A DNA stretch of 24,716 nucleotides from Desulfobulbaceae bacterium UBA2262 (lineage in GTDB: Bacteria > Desulfobacterota > Desulfobulbia > Desulfobulbales > Desulfurivibrionaceae). The stretch's first letter is position 1; each line of letters opens with the position of its first letter. The notes beneath the pieces are model-generated. The model worked only from the letters and a program-made list of their open reading frames with translations. It was not told the origin of the DNA and made no database searches. The stretch covers positions 1,038 to 25,753 of the forward strand of contig DDXK01000034.1 of NCBI GenBank assembly GCA_002347185.1. The letters run 5' to 3'. Shown piece by piece: positions 6,362 to 13,397 of the stretch. The position numbers were made by a program, and so were the translations under genes.

Positions 6362-6645
6362 ATTCCACCAAGATTTTCACCCACGAGCTTGACGACTTTG
6401 GCCGGGATTGGGGTTGCATTGATTCCGTTTGCCGGGTGAACGACAGGGTTGATGAGGCAATCGCCAACATTAACGACACCCGCGCACTCGGGAGCGGTTA
6501 TGCAGAAGAAAACCCCGAACTGCTGGCGGGTTTCGTCCTGGCCCTGACCATCGACTATAACGCCCACCTTCTCAACAAAACTTTACAGGAAGGGCTTGCG
6601 GCCATTGTCGCGGAGCTGCGGACAAACGGGAGGGCGGAGAGATGA
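6358..6645 (+). CDS. Small element protein, paralogue A (95 aa)
   Basis: A 95-aa soluble, acidic, mostly helical protein with no recognised enzymatic motif. The segment EAIANINDTRALGSGYAEEN then PELLAGFVLALTIDYN and LQEGLAAIVAEL matches the next gene product in the same order (EAIAHIDKAFGKGYAKEH, PELVAGFMQTCTQDFH, LQESVATLRDEL). The two are thus tandem paralogues. I recall proteins with a GYAxxxPEL-AGFM motif in P4-like islands of other Proteobacteria, always without known function. The start at 6358 is fixed by the ATGA overlap with alpA and an AAAGGAGG ribosome site inside alpA. An upstream in-frame extension to 6253 only overlaps alpA and was not used. Confidence 0.8.
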   Translation: MNSTKIFTHELDDFGRDWGCIDSVCRVNDRVDEAIANINDTRALGSGYAEENPELLAGFVLALTIDYNAHLLNKTLQEGLAAIVAELRTNGRAER

Positions 6646-6947
6646 GCTACAGCCACACCTCAGAGCATTTTTCAAACCCAGTCACGGCCAGCATGGAAAC
6701 CATTTTTGATAATGCCCCGGCCACGGCTGCCAGGTATTTCAAGGAGGCAATCGCCCACATAGACAAGGCTTTCGGCAAGGGCTACGCAAAGGAACACCCC
6801 GAGCTTGTCGCGGGATTCATGCAGACCTGCACCCAAGATTTTCACACCCTCGTTTTGACCCAAGCACTTCAAGAAAGCGTTGCCACCTTGCGCGATGAGT
6901 TACACGGCATGTGGGAGGAGCTGGCAGGGATGGGGGGCGGCCAATGA
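6642..6947 (+). CDS. Small element protein, paralogue B (101 aa)
   Basis: Second member of the tandem pair. The product is helical, with the signature GYAKEHPELVAGFMQTC at about residues 46-62 and a C-terminal LQESVATLRDELHGM helix. Relative to paralogue A it has a longer N-terminal tail, and the two have diverged strongly outside the signature. It overlaps both neighbours by ATGA (start 6642 inside the end of paralogue A; stop inside the primase start), with GGGAGGGCGGAGAG as a ribosome site. Position directly before the primase suggests a role in replication or its control, but nothing in the sequence proves this. Confidence 0.8.
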   Translation: MSYSHTSEHFSNPVTASMETIFDNAPATAARYFKEAIAHIDKAFGKGYAKEHPELVAGFMQTCTQDFHTLVLTQALQESVATLRDELHGMWEELAGMGGGQ

Positions 6948-7771
6948 AAAAAGACCGCAAACAGGCCGTGCTTGATTCCGGCGTGTTCCGGGAGGCCCTG
7001 GGCCAGATATTCCCCGAAGCCAGGGCCACGGGCGCGGATCAGGTGTTGGTCCGCTGCCCCTTCCACGAGGACGCCACACCTTCCCTTTCGGTCAACACCG
7101 CTGCCGGGCTGTTCAATTGCTTTGCCTGCGGAGCCAAGGGCAACGGCTTTGACCTTTACATGAAAGTGAAGGGCTGCGAATTCAAGACGGCTCTTGCCGA
7201 TCTGGAGTCCCTGGCCGGGATCACCCCGGCCAGCTCTTCCGACACGGTCCGCAAGTTTCCGCAAGTGGTGGCGATCTTCTCTTACCATGACGCCGAAGGC
7301 AACCGGCGCTACTGGAAAAAACGTTTTGAACCAGGCTTCGATGGCAGGAAAAAGAGCTTTGCCTTTTACCATGCAGACGCCAAGGGCAAGGAAGCAAAAG
7401 GGCGGGGTTGCGATCCCCTCCCTTATAATCTGCACCGGCTGGCCACGGCCCCGGCGGGTGAACCGATATTTTTTCTTGAGGGCGAGGCCAAGGCGGACGC
7501 CCTCACCGCCTGGGGGCTGTTCGCCACCTCCCTTGATTCCGGTGGGCAATCCGGCAAGGGTGCGGCCTGGCGCAAGGAGTTTGACCGCTATTTTGCCGGG
7601 CGGGTGGTGTATATCCTGCCGGACAATGACAAGACCGGCGAGGAGTACGCGGCCAGCATAGCGGCCCACCTGCTACCGGTGGCCGCAAGTGTCAAGGTGT
7701 TGCGCCTGCCAGAGCTACCCACCAAGGGTGATATTCTGGACTGGATTAAAAAGGAGGGAAAGGCGGCATGA
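6944..7771 (+). CDS. CHC2 zinc-finger / Toprim DNA primase of the element
   Basis: Makes RNA primers for DNA replication, probably of the excised element. The 275-aa protein is a short primase. A CHC2-type zinc finger comes first (Cys38 and His41 in RCPFH, Cys59 and Cys62 in CFAC), followed by a linker with YHDAEGNRRYWKKRF. The Toprim fold then shows the conserved Glu in FFLEGEAKAD (Glu179 or 181) and the DxD of LPDNDKTG (Asp227, Asp229), both metal-binding and required in the family. There is no fused helicase; the P-loop ATPase is the separate next gene, overlapping by ATGA. The start at 6944 is set by the ATGA overlap with the upstream gene; an in-frame start at 6911 would lie inside that gene. 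Confidence 0.9.
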   Translation: MKKDRKQAVLDSGVFREALGQIFPEARATGADQVLVRCPFHEDATPSLSVNTAAGLFNCFACGAKGNGFDLYMKVKGCEFKTALADLESLAGITPASSSDTVRKFPQVVAIFSYHDAEGNRRYWKKRFEPGFDGRKKSFAFYHADAKGKEAKGRGCDPLPYNLHRLATAPAGEPIFFLEGEAKADALTAWGLFATSLDSGGQSGKGAAWRKEFDRYFAGRVVYILPDNDKTGEEYAASIAAHLLPVAASVKVLRLPELPTKGDILDWIKKEGKAA

Positions 7772-9363
7772 AAAACAGCGCCGAATTGAAAGAGCGGTTT
7801 CTTGCCCTCCTTCCCAAGGCAGAACCCGCCACGGCAGCACATGAGAAAAAAGCACCCGCCCCGGCTGAAAGTGACCTTTCCGATCACCAGGACGCCGGGG
7901 GCAGGGGAGTTGAAAGACTTTTGCCCATGCTGCAAGCCGACCCCCTCTATCTCTGCGATGACGGCACCGGCTACATCCTGAGGCATGGCCGCTTGTTCCT
8001 CCTGGATCACAAGAACCGGGAGCTGGTGGAGGATATGCGGCTGGACGGCCTGGAGCTAACCGGCAAGGCCCCTTCCCGTGAGACGGTGACAACGGTTATT
8101 GATCTGCTTTCCGCACGGGCAAGGCGCGAAGGCCTGCCGGTGGAACTGTTCAACCGCTGCGGGGAAAAGGGCGGCTTGCTCTATTACGACATGGGCAATG
8201 GTCAGGCCGTTGAGGTATCGCCGGGGGTGGGTTCCTGGCGGGTCACGGATGCGCCGGTGATGTTCCGCCGGATGAAGCACCAGAAACCCCAGGTGCTGCC
8301 CAGGCCCAAGGGCGACCCCTGGCGGCTGCTGGAATTTTGCGACATGCCGGAAGAACAGCGGCTTTTGTGCATGGTGACTTTCGTGACCTGCTTTATCCCG
8401 AGGATTGCGCACCCGGCCATTCATGTGAGCGGCTGCCAGGGTTCAGGCAAGAGCGTGTTCACGAGCCTCTGGAAAACAGCCATTGACCCGTCAAGCGTCC
8501 TGCTTTCCACCATGCCCCGCAAACCCGAAGATTTGGATTTGCTGTTGGTGCGCTACTATGGCCTTGTTCTCGACAACCTGAGCGCGTTATCCGGCGACAC
8601 CTGCGACCGGCTGTGTTCCTTCATCACCGGCGGGGTCATCGAGAAGCGGACGTTGCACACCGACCTTGAAACCACGATCCTTAAGGCGAATTCCGTTATC
8701 TTCTATTCCAGCATAGGAAGCCTGCACTCAAGGCCCGACCTCACCGAAAGAACCATTGTCTTTGAGCTGCAACGCATATCCGATGAAAAGAGGAAGCCGG
8801 AACACGAGGTGCGGGAAAGTTTCCAGGCCGCACTACCCGAGATTTTGGGCGGGGCCTTCGACCTGCTTTGCCGGGCCATGGACATAGCCCCCCACCTCAA
8901 GCTGGAAAAGCTGCCAAGGATGGCCGACTTTGCCAAGTGGGGCTATGCGGTGGCCGAGGCCATGGGCGGGCGCGGGGAAGAATTCTTGCGCGATTACGCC
9001 GGGAACTCCACCATTCAATCCGGCTCGCTGTTGGAGCGTGATACCTTCTTTGCCTCAATAGTGCAGGCGATGGACGATCCCGGCATGGGCGACTTGAGCG
9101 GGTCATTTCAGGAGGTGTTGTTGATGCTGATGGAAGTGGCGGCCCCTGGTGAGGCGAAAAACGGCTACCGGGTGCTTGAGAAAGACCGGACCTTCCCGAG
9201 CGCCAGAGGGGTAAGGAAGCACCTGGAGCGAATCCGCATCCCCCTGGAGGGCATGGGCATAGCCTTCAATATTGACGACCACCGGACAAGCCGAGGCAAA
9301 GCCTTTGTGTCCTTTTACAAGACAGGCCAGGCCCCGGCCACGGTGGATGACAACTTATTCTAA
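7768..9363 (+). CDS. P-loop ATPase, probable replicative helicase or initiator of the element
   Basis: A 531-aa protein with a variable N-terminal domain (about 1-190) and an ATPase domain. The Walker A is SGCQGSGKS (about residues 221-229) and a Walker B-like YYGLVLDN sits near 263-270. SVIFYSSIG and LTERTIVFEL further on are candidates for sensor and arginine-finger segments. It pairs with the primase by direct ATGA overlap, as the primase and helicase halves of P4 alpha-type proteins are joined in one chain. It is therefore the best candidate for binding the GGTCAC iterons and opening the origin. The exact helicase superfamily cannot be fixed by eye; a general AAA-type phage ATPase is the alternative. 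Confidence 0.8.
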   Translation: MKNSAELKERFLALLPKAEPATAAHEKKAPAPAESDLSDHQDAGGRGVERLLPMLQADPLYLCDDGTGYILRHGRLFLLDHKNRELVEDMRLDGLELTGKAPSRETVTTVIDLLSARARREGLPVELFNRCGEKGGLLYYDMGNGQAVEVSPGVGSWRVTDAPVMFRRMKHQKPQVLPRPKGDPWRLLEFCDMPEEQRLLCMVTFVTCFIPRIAHPAIHVSGCQGSGKSVFTSLWKTAIDPSSVLLSTMPRKPEDLDLLLVRYYGLVLDNLSALSGDTCDRLCSFITGGVIEKRTLHTDLETTILKANSVIFYSSIGSLHSRPDLTERTIVFELQRISDEKRKPEHEVRESFQAALPEILGGAFDLLCRAMDIAPHLKLEKLPRMADFAKWGYAVAEAMGGRGEEFLRDYAGNSTIQSGSLLERDTFFASIVQAMDDPGMGDLSGSFQEVLLMLMEVAAPGEAKNGYRVLEKDRTFPSARGVRKHLERIRIPLEGMGIAFNIDDHRTSRGKAFVSFYKTGQAPATVDDNLF

Positions 9364-9381
9364 AACTGCGAGGAAAACACG

Positions 9382-9564
9382 ATGAACATTGAAACACCGG
9401 AAGCACGGAAAAAGATGAATACCGCAAAGGCCTTGTACCTGAAAGGCGCACTGAAGGCGGTTGAGAGAACGATCCGCGAAGCGGAACAGCAACACCGGGA
9501 GCTTGCCGCTTTGCTGGAATCCCTGGAGCTGGAGCAGGAAGAGGCTTGCGAAGAAGAAGGATAG
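9382..9564 (+). CDS. Small coiled-coil protein (60 aa)
   Basis: A 60-aa highly charged protein. Residues about 20-58 form one long amphipathic helix rich in Glu, Leu, Ala and Gln (VERTIREAEQQHRELAALLE), probably a coiled coil. It starts at 9382 with a GAGGAAAA ribosome site, 18 bases after the ATPase stop, and is the last gene of the element operon before a hairpin at 9583-9609. No function is assigned; small partners of replication proteins with this shape are common in mobile elements. Confidence 0.65.
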   Translation: MNIETPEARKKMNTAKALYLKGALKAVERTIREAEQQHRELAALLESLELEQEEACEEEG

Positions 9565-9582
9565 GCTTTTCAGCTAAGGCCC

Positions 9583-9609
9583 GGCGGGGTATTGTTAGGC
9601 TCCCCCGCC
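9583..9609 (+). terminator. Probable terminator of the element operon
   Basis: GGCGGGG (9583-9589) pairs with CCCCGCC (9603-9609) around a 13-base loop and is followed by AGTTTCTTTCT. It stands 19 bases after the last gene of the alpA-primase operon. Confidence 0.55.
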
Positions 9610-9867
9610 AGTTTCTTTCTACTCTTCCCCTTCCCCCTTCTTGGCCATGCCCGGTCAAGCATACCTTGTGAGCCGTTACCCTGTTGTTTCCCGTTATGCC
9701 CCAAGGAATGCGGCGGGTCCTCCCAGGGTCTTGTCTTTTACGGGTGGTTCGCACCCCGACATTCCTGCCCATTTGAATTTTGTGCTACCAATGAAAAAAT
9801 GAAAAATGTAGTGATTCTAAAAAGTTAAATCGTTTTTTGGTCATTTTTTTGACGGAAATTTTCCAAA

Positions 9868-9953
9868 GGTCACGGAACGGTCACGCAAAGGTCACCGCAA
9901 ATAATAACGAAAAAACAAGAGATTGCCACTTTGTGACCATTGTGACCTTTGAA
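9868..9953. repeat. Right GGTCAC iteron cluster next to an AT-rich stretch (candidate origin)
   Basis: GGTCAC is present at 9868, 9879 and 9890 with an exact 11-base period, close to one helical turn. Inverted copies GTGACC are at 9933 and 9942 with a 9-base period, the last within TGACCTTTGAA, which is shared with the left cluster. The 90 bases before it are strongly AT-rich (runs of A and T), as in DNA-unwinding elements. The primase-ATPase operon ends only 300 bases away. Confidence 0.7.
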
Positions 9954-10064
9954 GCACCACATTATTTTAGAGTTTTGGCTTTCGAGAGTGACCCGCCGGG
10001 CAGCATGGGTAAAGCGGTGGCAGGTATCGGCGGTCGTGAATGAAAAAGCGGGGTAGCCTTCAAT

Positions 10065-10085
10065 TTTAGGGGCCTTTTTGGGGGC
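10065..10085. promoter_or_regulatory. Right arm-type integrase sites
   Basis: TTTAGGGGCCTTTTT (10065-10079) repeats 3676-3690 exactly. The overlapping TTTTTGGGGGC (10075-10085) is inverted relative to 3720-3730. Both lie 60-80 bases before attR. Confidence 0.5.
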
Positions 10086-10144
10086 TTCCAAAAAACTCTA
10101 CTTATAAAATTAAGAGCAAAATCAAGTAATTGAGAACAAGCCTT

Positions 10145-10160
10145 GAATCCCTCCCCGCCA
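10145..10160 (+). repeat. attR: 13-bp copy of the tRNA-Asn 3' end, with a 4-base gap before CCA
   Basis: GAATCCCTCCCCG (10145-10157) matches the tRNA-Asn T arm exactly and is followed directly by CCA (10158-10160). The intact tRNA reads GGAGCCA at this place, so four bases (GGAG) are missing. It marks the right border of the element; beyond it begins chromosomal backbone with an orphan terminator. Confidence 0.7.
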
Positions 10161-10169
10161 AGAAAAATC

Positions 10170-10203
10170 AAGGGTTTGTGGCCATCGCCGCAAACCCTTT
10201 TTT
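10170..10203 (+). terminator. Orphan terminator, probably the original tRNA-Asn terminator
   Basis: AAGGGTTTG (10170-10178) pairs with CAAACCCTT (10191-10199) around a 12-base loop and ends in a T run. It lies ten bases after attR, where the terminator of the uninterrupted tRNA-Asn gene would be. Confidence 0.8.
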
Positions 10204-10338
10204 GCGCCCGCCGCTGCGGCCCGGATCTTGTTTTTTCCCGCCAAATGGCCTACCCTTTGGGAAGGCTGTTTTTCCGGCACGGCCCCCTCCCCACTGTTTC
10301 CGTGTCGCGTTTTTTCCCTTCGCACGAGAGGTTTCGCC

Positions 10339-11487
10339 ATGTTCGACTTCGAATTCCACAACCCCACCAAGATCATCTTCGGCAAGGACAAGGAGAGCCT
10401 GATCGGCTCCGAACTCGTGGCGGCTGGCCACCGGAAGGTGCTGCTCCTCTATGGCCAGAAATCGGTGCAGAAAAGCGGCCTGCTCGACCGGGTGCGCCGC
10501 AGCCTTACGGAATCGGGGATTGCCGGGGTGGAGCTGGGCGGCGTGGTCTCGAATCCGGTTCTTTCCCACACCCGCAAGGGCGTGGAACTGGCCCGTCAGG
10601 AAAAGGTCAGCGCCATTCTTGCCGTGGGCGGCGGCTCGGTCCTGGACGAGGGAAAGGCCATCGCGGTGGGCGCCCTGGCAAACGAGGATATCTGGCGGTT
10701 TTACAGCGGCAGGGCCGAGGTCAGGAAGGCCCTGCCGCTCTTCACCATCCTCACCATCGCCGCCACCGGCAGCGAGATGAACGGCAATTCCGTCATCACC
10801 AACGAGGAGACCAGGCAGAAGTACAATATCGGCTCGCCCCATGTCTATCCGCAGGTTTCCATCCTCAACCCGGAGCTGACCCACAGCGTTCCGCCCGACT
10901 ACACGGCCTACAGCGCCGTGGACGCCATCGCCCACGTCATTGAGGGCTTCTTCACCAAGGAGCCCGGCACCCGCCTGCAGGACCGGCTGGTGACGGCCAT
11001 CGTCCGGACGGTCATGGAAACCACCGATCTCATCCTCGCCGACCCCAGCCATGCCCAGGCGCGGGCCTCCTTCATGTGGACCGCCACCCTGGCCTTGAAC
11101 GGGCTGACCCCGGCCGGTATCGGCCCCTATTCCTTTCCCAACCACATGATCGAGCACTCCCTGAGCGCCCTCTACAACATCCCGCACGGCGCCGGACTTT
11201 CCATCGTGATCCCGGCCTGGCAGAAGTGGTACCACTACAAGAACCCGATCCAGTTCGAGCTCTTTGCCAAGGAGGTGTTCGGCCTCGAAACCGGAAGCGC
11301 GGGGATCGAAGCCCTGGAGCAGTGGTTTGCCGCCATCGGATCGCCCATCCGCCTGCACGAGGCGGGGATCCCGGCCGAGGATATCGAAAAGATCGCGGCG
11401 AACGCCCATGACCTCGCCACCCTCTGGGGGATCGGCGACCTCTACACCAGGGAAAACATCGCCGCCATTCTCAGGCTGGCGGCCTGA
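10339..11487 (+). CDS. Iron-type alcohol dehydrogenase (YqhD/butanol dehydrogenase-like, NADPH-dependent type)
   Basis: Oxidoreductase of the group III metal-dependent alcohol dehydrogenases, which mainly reduce aldehydes to alcohols with NADPH in the cytoplasm. The 382-aa protein has the family start FEFHNPTKIIFGKDKE, the nucleotide-binding GGGSVLDEGKAIA (about 97-109), and four metal ligands in the right spacing: Asp195 and His199 in VDAIAHVIEG, His269 in NHMIEH, and His283 in IPHGAG. The start at 10339 has GAGAGG upstream; the frame is open back to 10228, but the residues there do not resemble the family. The gene is first after the element and convergent with the radical SAM gene, with only 14 bases between stops. 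The physiological aldehyde is unknown. Confidence 0.93.
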   Translation: MFDFEFHNPTKIIFGKDKESLIGSELVAAGHRKVLLLYGQKSVQKSGLLDRVRRSLTESGIAGVELGGVVSNPVLSHTRKGVELARQEKVSAILAVGGGSVLDEGKAIAVGALANEDIWRFYSGRAEVRKALPLFTILTIAATGSEMNGNSVITNEETRQKYNIGSPHVYPQVSILNPELTHSVPPDYTAYSAVDAIAHVIEGFFTKEPGTRLQDRLVTAIVRTVMETTDLILADPSHAQARASFMWTATLALNGLTPAGIGPYSFPNHMIEHSLSALYNIPHGAGLSIVIPAWQKWYHYKNPIQFELFAKEVFGLETGSAGIEALEQWFAAIGSPIRLHEAGIPAEDIEKIAANAHDLATLWGIGDLYTRENIAAILRLAA

Positions 11488-11501
11488 CCGCCCGGACGCC
11501 T

Positions 11502-13163
11502 TCAGACAAAGAAGAGGAGCTGCCGCCTCGGCGCGCTGCCCCCCTTCTCTTCGGGCAGAAAGCAGAGATAGCCGACGGCGGCGCCGTCCGCAAGCCCGGC
11601 CAGGCGCAGCAGCTCCCCGGAAAAACGGCAGAATATCGCGCGCTTGAAAAAGCCGCTCCGGCTGCTGGCGCTGAAATGAGGCGGGCAGCTCTCCGGGAGG
11701 CTGCGCCAGAGCAGATCCCTGGCCTCCCTGAGGGGCTCCCCTTCCAGAAAGGGCGGCAGCACCCGCTGACCGCTGCCCAGCCAGTCGAAGCGCAGGATCT
11801 CCAGCACAAACTCCCGGTCCTGCCGCCGGTCGGCAAGGAGAGAGAGCATCCTCGCCAGCAGCTCCTGGGTTCTGGCCAGGGAGAAAAAATCCCTGGCCAG
11901 GCAGCAGTCGAGCAGGGAGCAAAAAAAGGCAAAGGGCTCTTCTCCCTTCTCCCGCAGGTACCGGAAGAGGGTTCTGAAAAAACGGTTGTTGTAAAAGGCC
12001 TCCAGGCACTCTCCGAGCAGGTGGAGCCGGGCCAGGCTTCTCTGCGGCAGCCAGCGGGTCGCCAGGACCGAATAGGGCGGGGTCAGGGAGCAGAGGATGC
12101 CGAACTCCTCCTGCTGCCGGCTGAGCGGGGTGCCGGGCAGGCACTTGAGCAGCCCCATCTGCAGATAATGGGGGGCCATGGCAAAGGCCTCGTTCAGCGA
12201 GGCGCGGAAGCTCTCCTCGGTTTCAAAGGGCAGGCCCAGGATGAGATCGAGATGGAGATGGATGTTGTCGTAGCCGGCCAGCGTGGCGACATGCTCCCGG
12301 GCCCGGGCGAGATCCATCCGCCGGTTCACCGCCGCCAGAGTGGGGGCATGGGTGGACTGCAGGCCGATCTCGAACTGGAAGCGGCCGGCCGGCACCTCCT
12401 TGAGAAAGGCGAGCAGCTCCTCGTTGAAACGGTCCGGGGCGATCTCGAAATGAAAACGGGTTTCCCCGGCCTGTTCGAGAAGAAAGCGCCAGATGGCCAG
12501 GGCCCGGTCCGGATCGGCGTTGAAGGTGCGGTCCACGAACCGGACGATCCTGGGCCGGTGGCGCAGGATCTCGGCAAGCTCGGCCCGCACTTGGGCAAGG
12601 TCGAGGAGGCGTACCCCGCGCTCCACCGAGGAGAGGCAGTAGCTGCAGGCAAAAGGGCAGCCCCGGGCGGACTCGTAATAGATGTTGCGGTTGGCGAGGT
12701 GGTCGGCAAAATCCTCGCTTCGGTAGGGGAGGGCAAAGGGGCGGCCCGGCTCGGCCCGGTATTCCGGCAGAAGGCGCCCTGCGGCCAGGTCGCGGAAAAA
12801 GTGGACGGGCAGCCCCTCCGCCTCGCCCCGCACCAGGGTGCAACCGGCGGGAAGCGACTCCGCCGCCATGAAGCTCGCCTCCGGGCCGCCCAGGACGATG
12901 GGCACTCGGGGCAGGAGCCGGCGCAGATCGGCGATGAGGGCTCGACTCAGCGTCACATTCCAGATCGAGACCGAAAAGCAGAGTATGTCCGGCTCCATGG
13001 CGGCGATGCCCAGCAGGGTCTCGTAGTAGGGATCGTTGATGGTGCGCTGCTGGAGGCTGATCTCACTTTCCGGCAGCTCCCGGGCCAGGAGGTTGCGCAG
13101 GTAAAAAAGCGCCGGGCAGGAGTGGGTATAGCGGGCATTGAGGGCGATGAGCGATATCTTCAT
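11502..13163 (-). CDS. B12-binding domain radical SAM protein with DUF4080-type C-terminus
   Basis: A radical SAM enzyme of the cobalamin-binding class. Residues about 1-135 form a B12-binding Rossmann domain (ALNARYTHSCPALFYLR, ILCFSVSIWN, VLGGPEAS) without an obvious DxHxxG, as is common in this subgroup. The radical SAM core follows, with the 4Fe-4S cysteines Cys169, Cys173 and Cys176 in RGCPFACSYC and later strand motifs FEIGLQS and HLDLILGLPFET. The last 180 residues match what I know as DUF4080. The start at 13163 (MKISLIALNARYTHS) fits the family's N-terminus, although its ribosome site is weak; an in-frame extension to 13364 was rejected. The substrate is unknown; members are widespread in anaerobes, including delta-proteobacteria. 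Confidence 0.92.
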   Translation of the reverse strand: MKISLIALNARYTHSCPALFYLRNLLARELPESEISLQQRTINDPYYETLLGIAAMEPDILCFSVSIWNVTLSRALIADLRRLLPRVPIVLGGPEASFMAAESLPAGCTLVRGEAEGLPVHFFRDLAAGRLLPEYRAEPGRPFALPYRSEDFADHLANRNIYYESARGCPFACSYCLSSVERGVRLLDLAQVRAELAEILRHRPRIVRFVDRTFNADPDRALAIWRFLLEQAGETRFHFEIAPDRFNEELLAFLKEVPAGRFQFEIGLQSTHAPTLAAVNRRMDLARAREHVATLAGYDNIHLHLDLILGLPFETEESFRASLNEAFAMAPHYLQMGLLKCLPGTPLSRQQEEFGILCSLTPPYSVLATRWLPQRSLARLHLLGECLEAFYNNRFFRTLFRYLREKGEEPFAFFCSLLDCCLARDFFSLARTQELLARMLSLLADRRQDREFVLEILRFDWLGSGQRVLPPFLEGEPLREARDLLWRSLPESCPPHFSASSRSGFFKRAIFCRFSGELLRLAGLADGAAVGYLCFLPEEKGGSAPRRQLLFFV

Positions 13164-13397
13164 GGGCAAGTAAGGGGTGACAAGGAGCGAGGAACAGGAT
13201 AAGAATAACCGATCATACAGGGTTCCGGCCCCCCTGTCACCACCGCCGCCACCCTGTGCCCATTTTCGCGGCGTTTTTTCATTATTGTCGACGGGGCGTG
13301 CCTCGTAACTGCTTGTTTTCGCATCACCCCCAACGCGTTGGGCGGGTTTTGGCGAATCCATCATTATTCACTCCACACTTCTTCATTCGACATCGCC
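13164..13397. other. Divergent intergenic region with a 14-bp palindrome
   Basis: No gene. The region separates the radical SAM gene (minus) from lgt (plus). CCCAACGCGTTGGG at 13329-13342 is a perfect palindrome, 56 bases before the lgt ATG; it could be an operator or a small hairpin. No clear promoter pair was found. Confidence 0.5.

Larger units (their letters stand above)
9565..10144. other. 580-bp non-coding right arm of the element
   Basis: No convincing gene. In order it holds the terminator hairpin (9583-9609), a featureless stretch, an AT-rich segment (about 9776-9866), the right GGTCAC iterons (9868-9947), and arm-type repeats (10065-10085) before attR. Short open frames here (for example 9592-9828) have no ribosome site or recognisable motif. 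Confidence 0.6.

Noticed and set aside
8239..8250. Single GGTCAC-like copies inside the ATPase gene
   Set aside because: Isolated and unphased, within coding sequence; expected by chance, so not counted as iterons.
9592..9828. 78-codon plus-strand frame in the right arm of the element
   Set aside because: No ribosome site, odd composition, and it runs into the AT-rich segment before the iterons.
10168..12144. 658-codon minus-strand frame crossing bdh and part of the radical SAM gene
   Set aside because: It overlaps attR, the terminator and a clear dehydrogenase gene; no motif and no start signal.
11676..13202. 508-codon plus-strand open frame opposite the radical SAM gene
   Set aside because: The opposite strand encodes an intact radical SAM protein with CxxxCxxC; this frame has no domain.
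13164..13364. 67-codon N-terminal extension of the radical SAM protein
   Set aside because: The family begins near MKISLIALNARYTHS; the extension overlaps the divergent intergenic region and has no family-like sequence.
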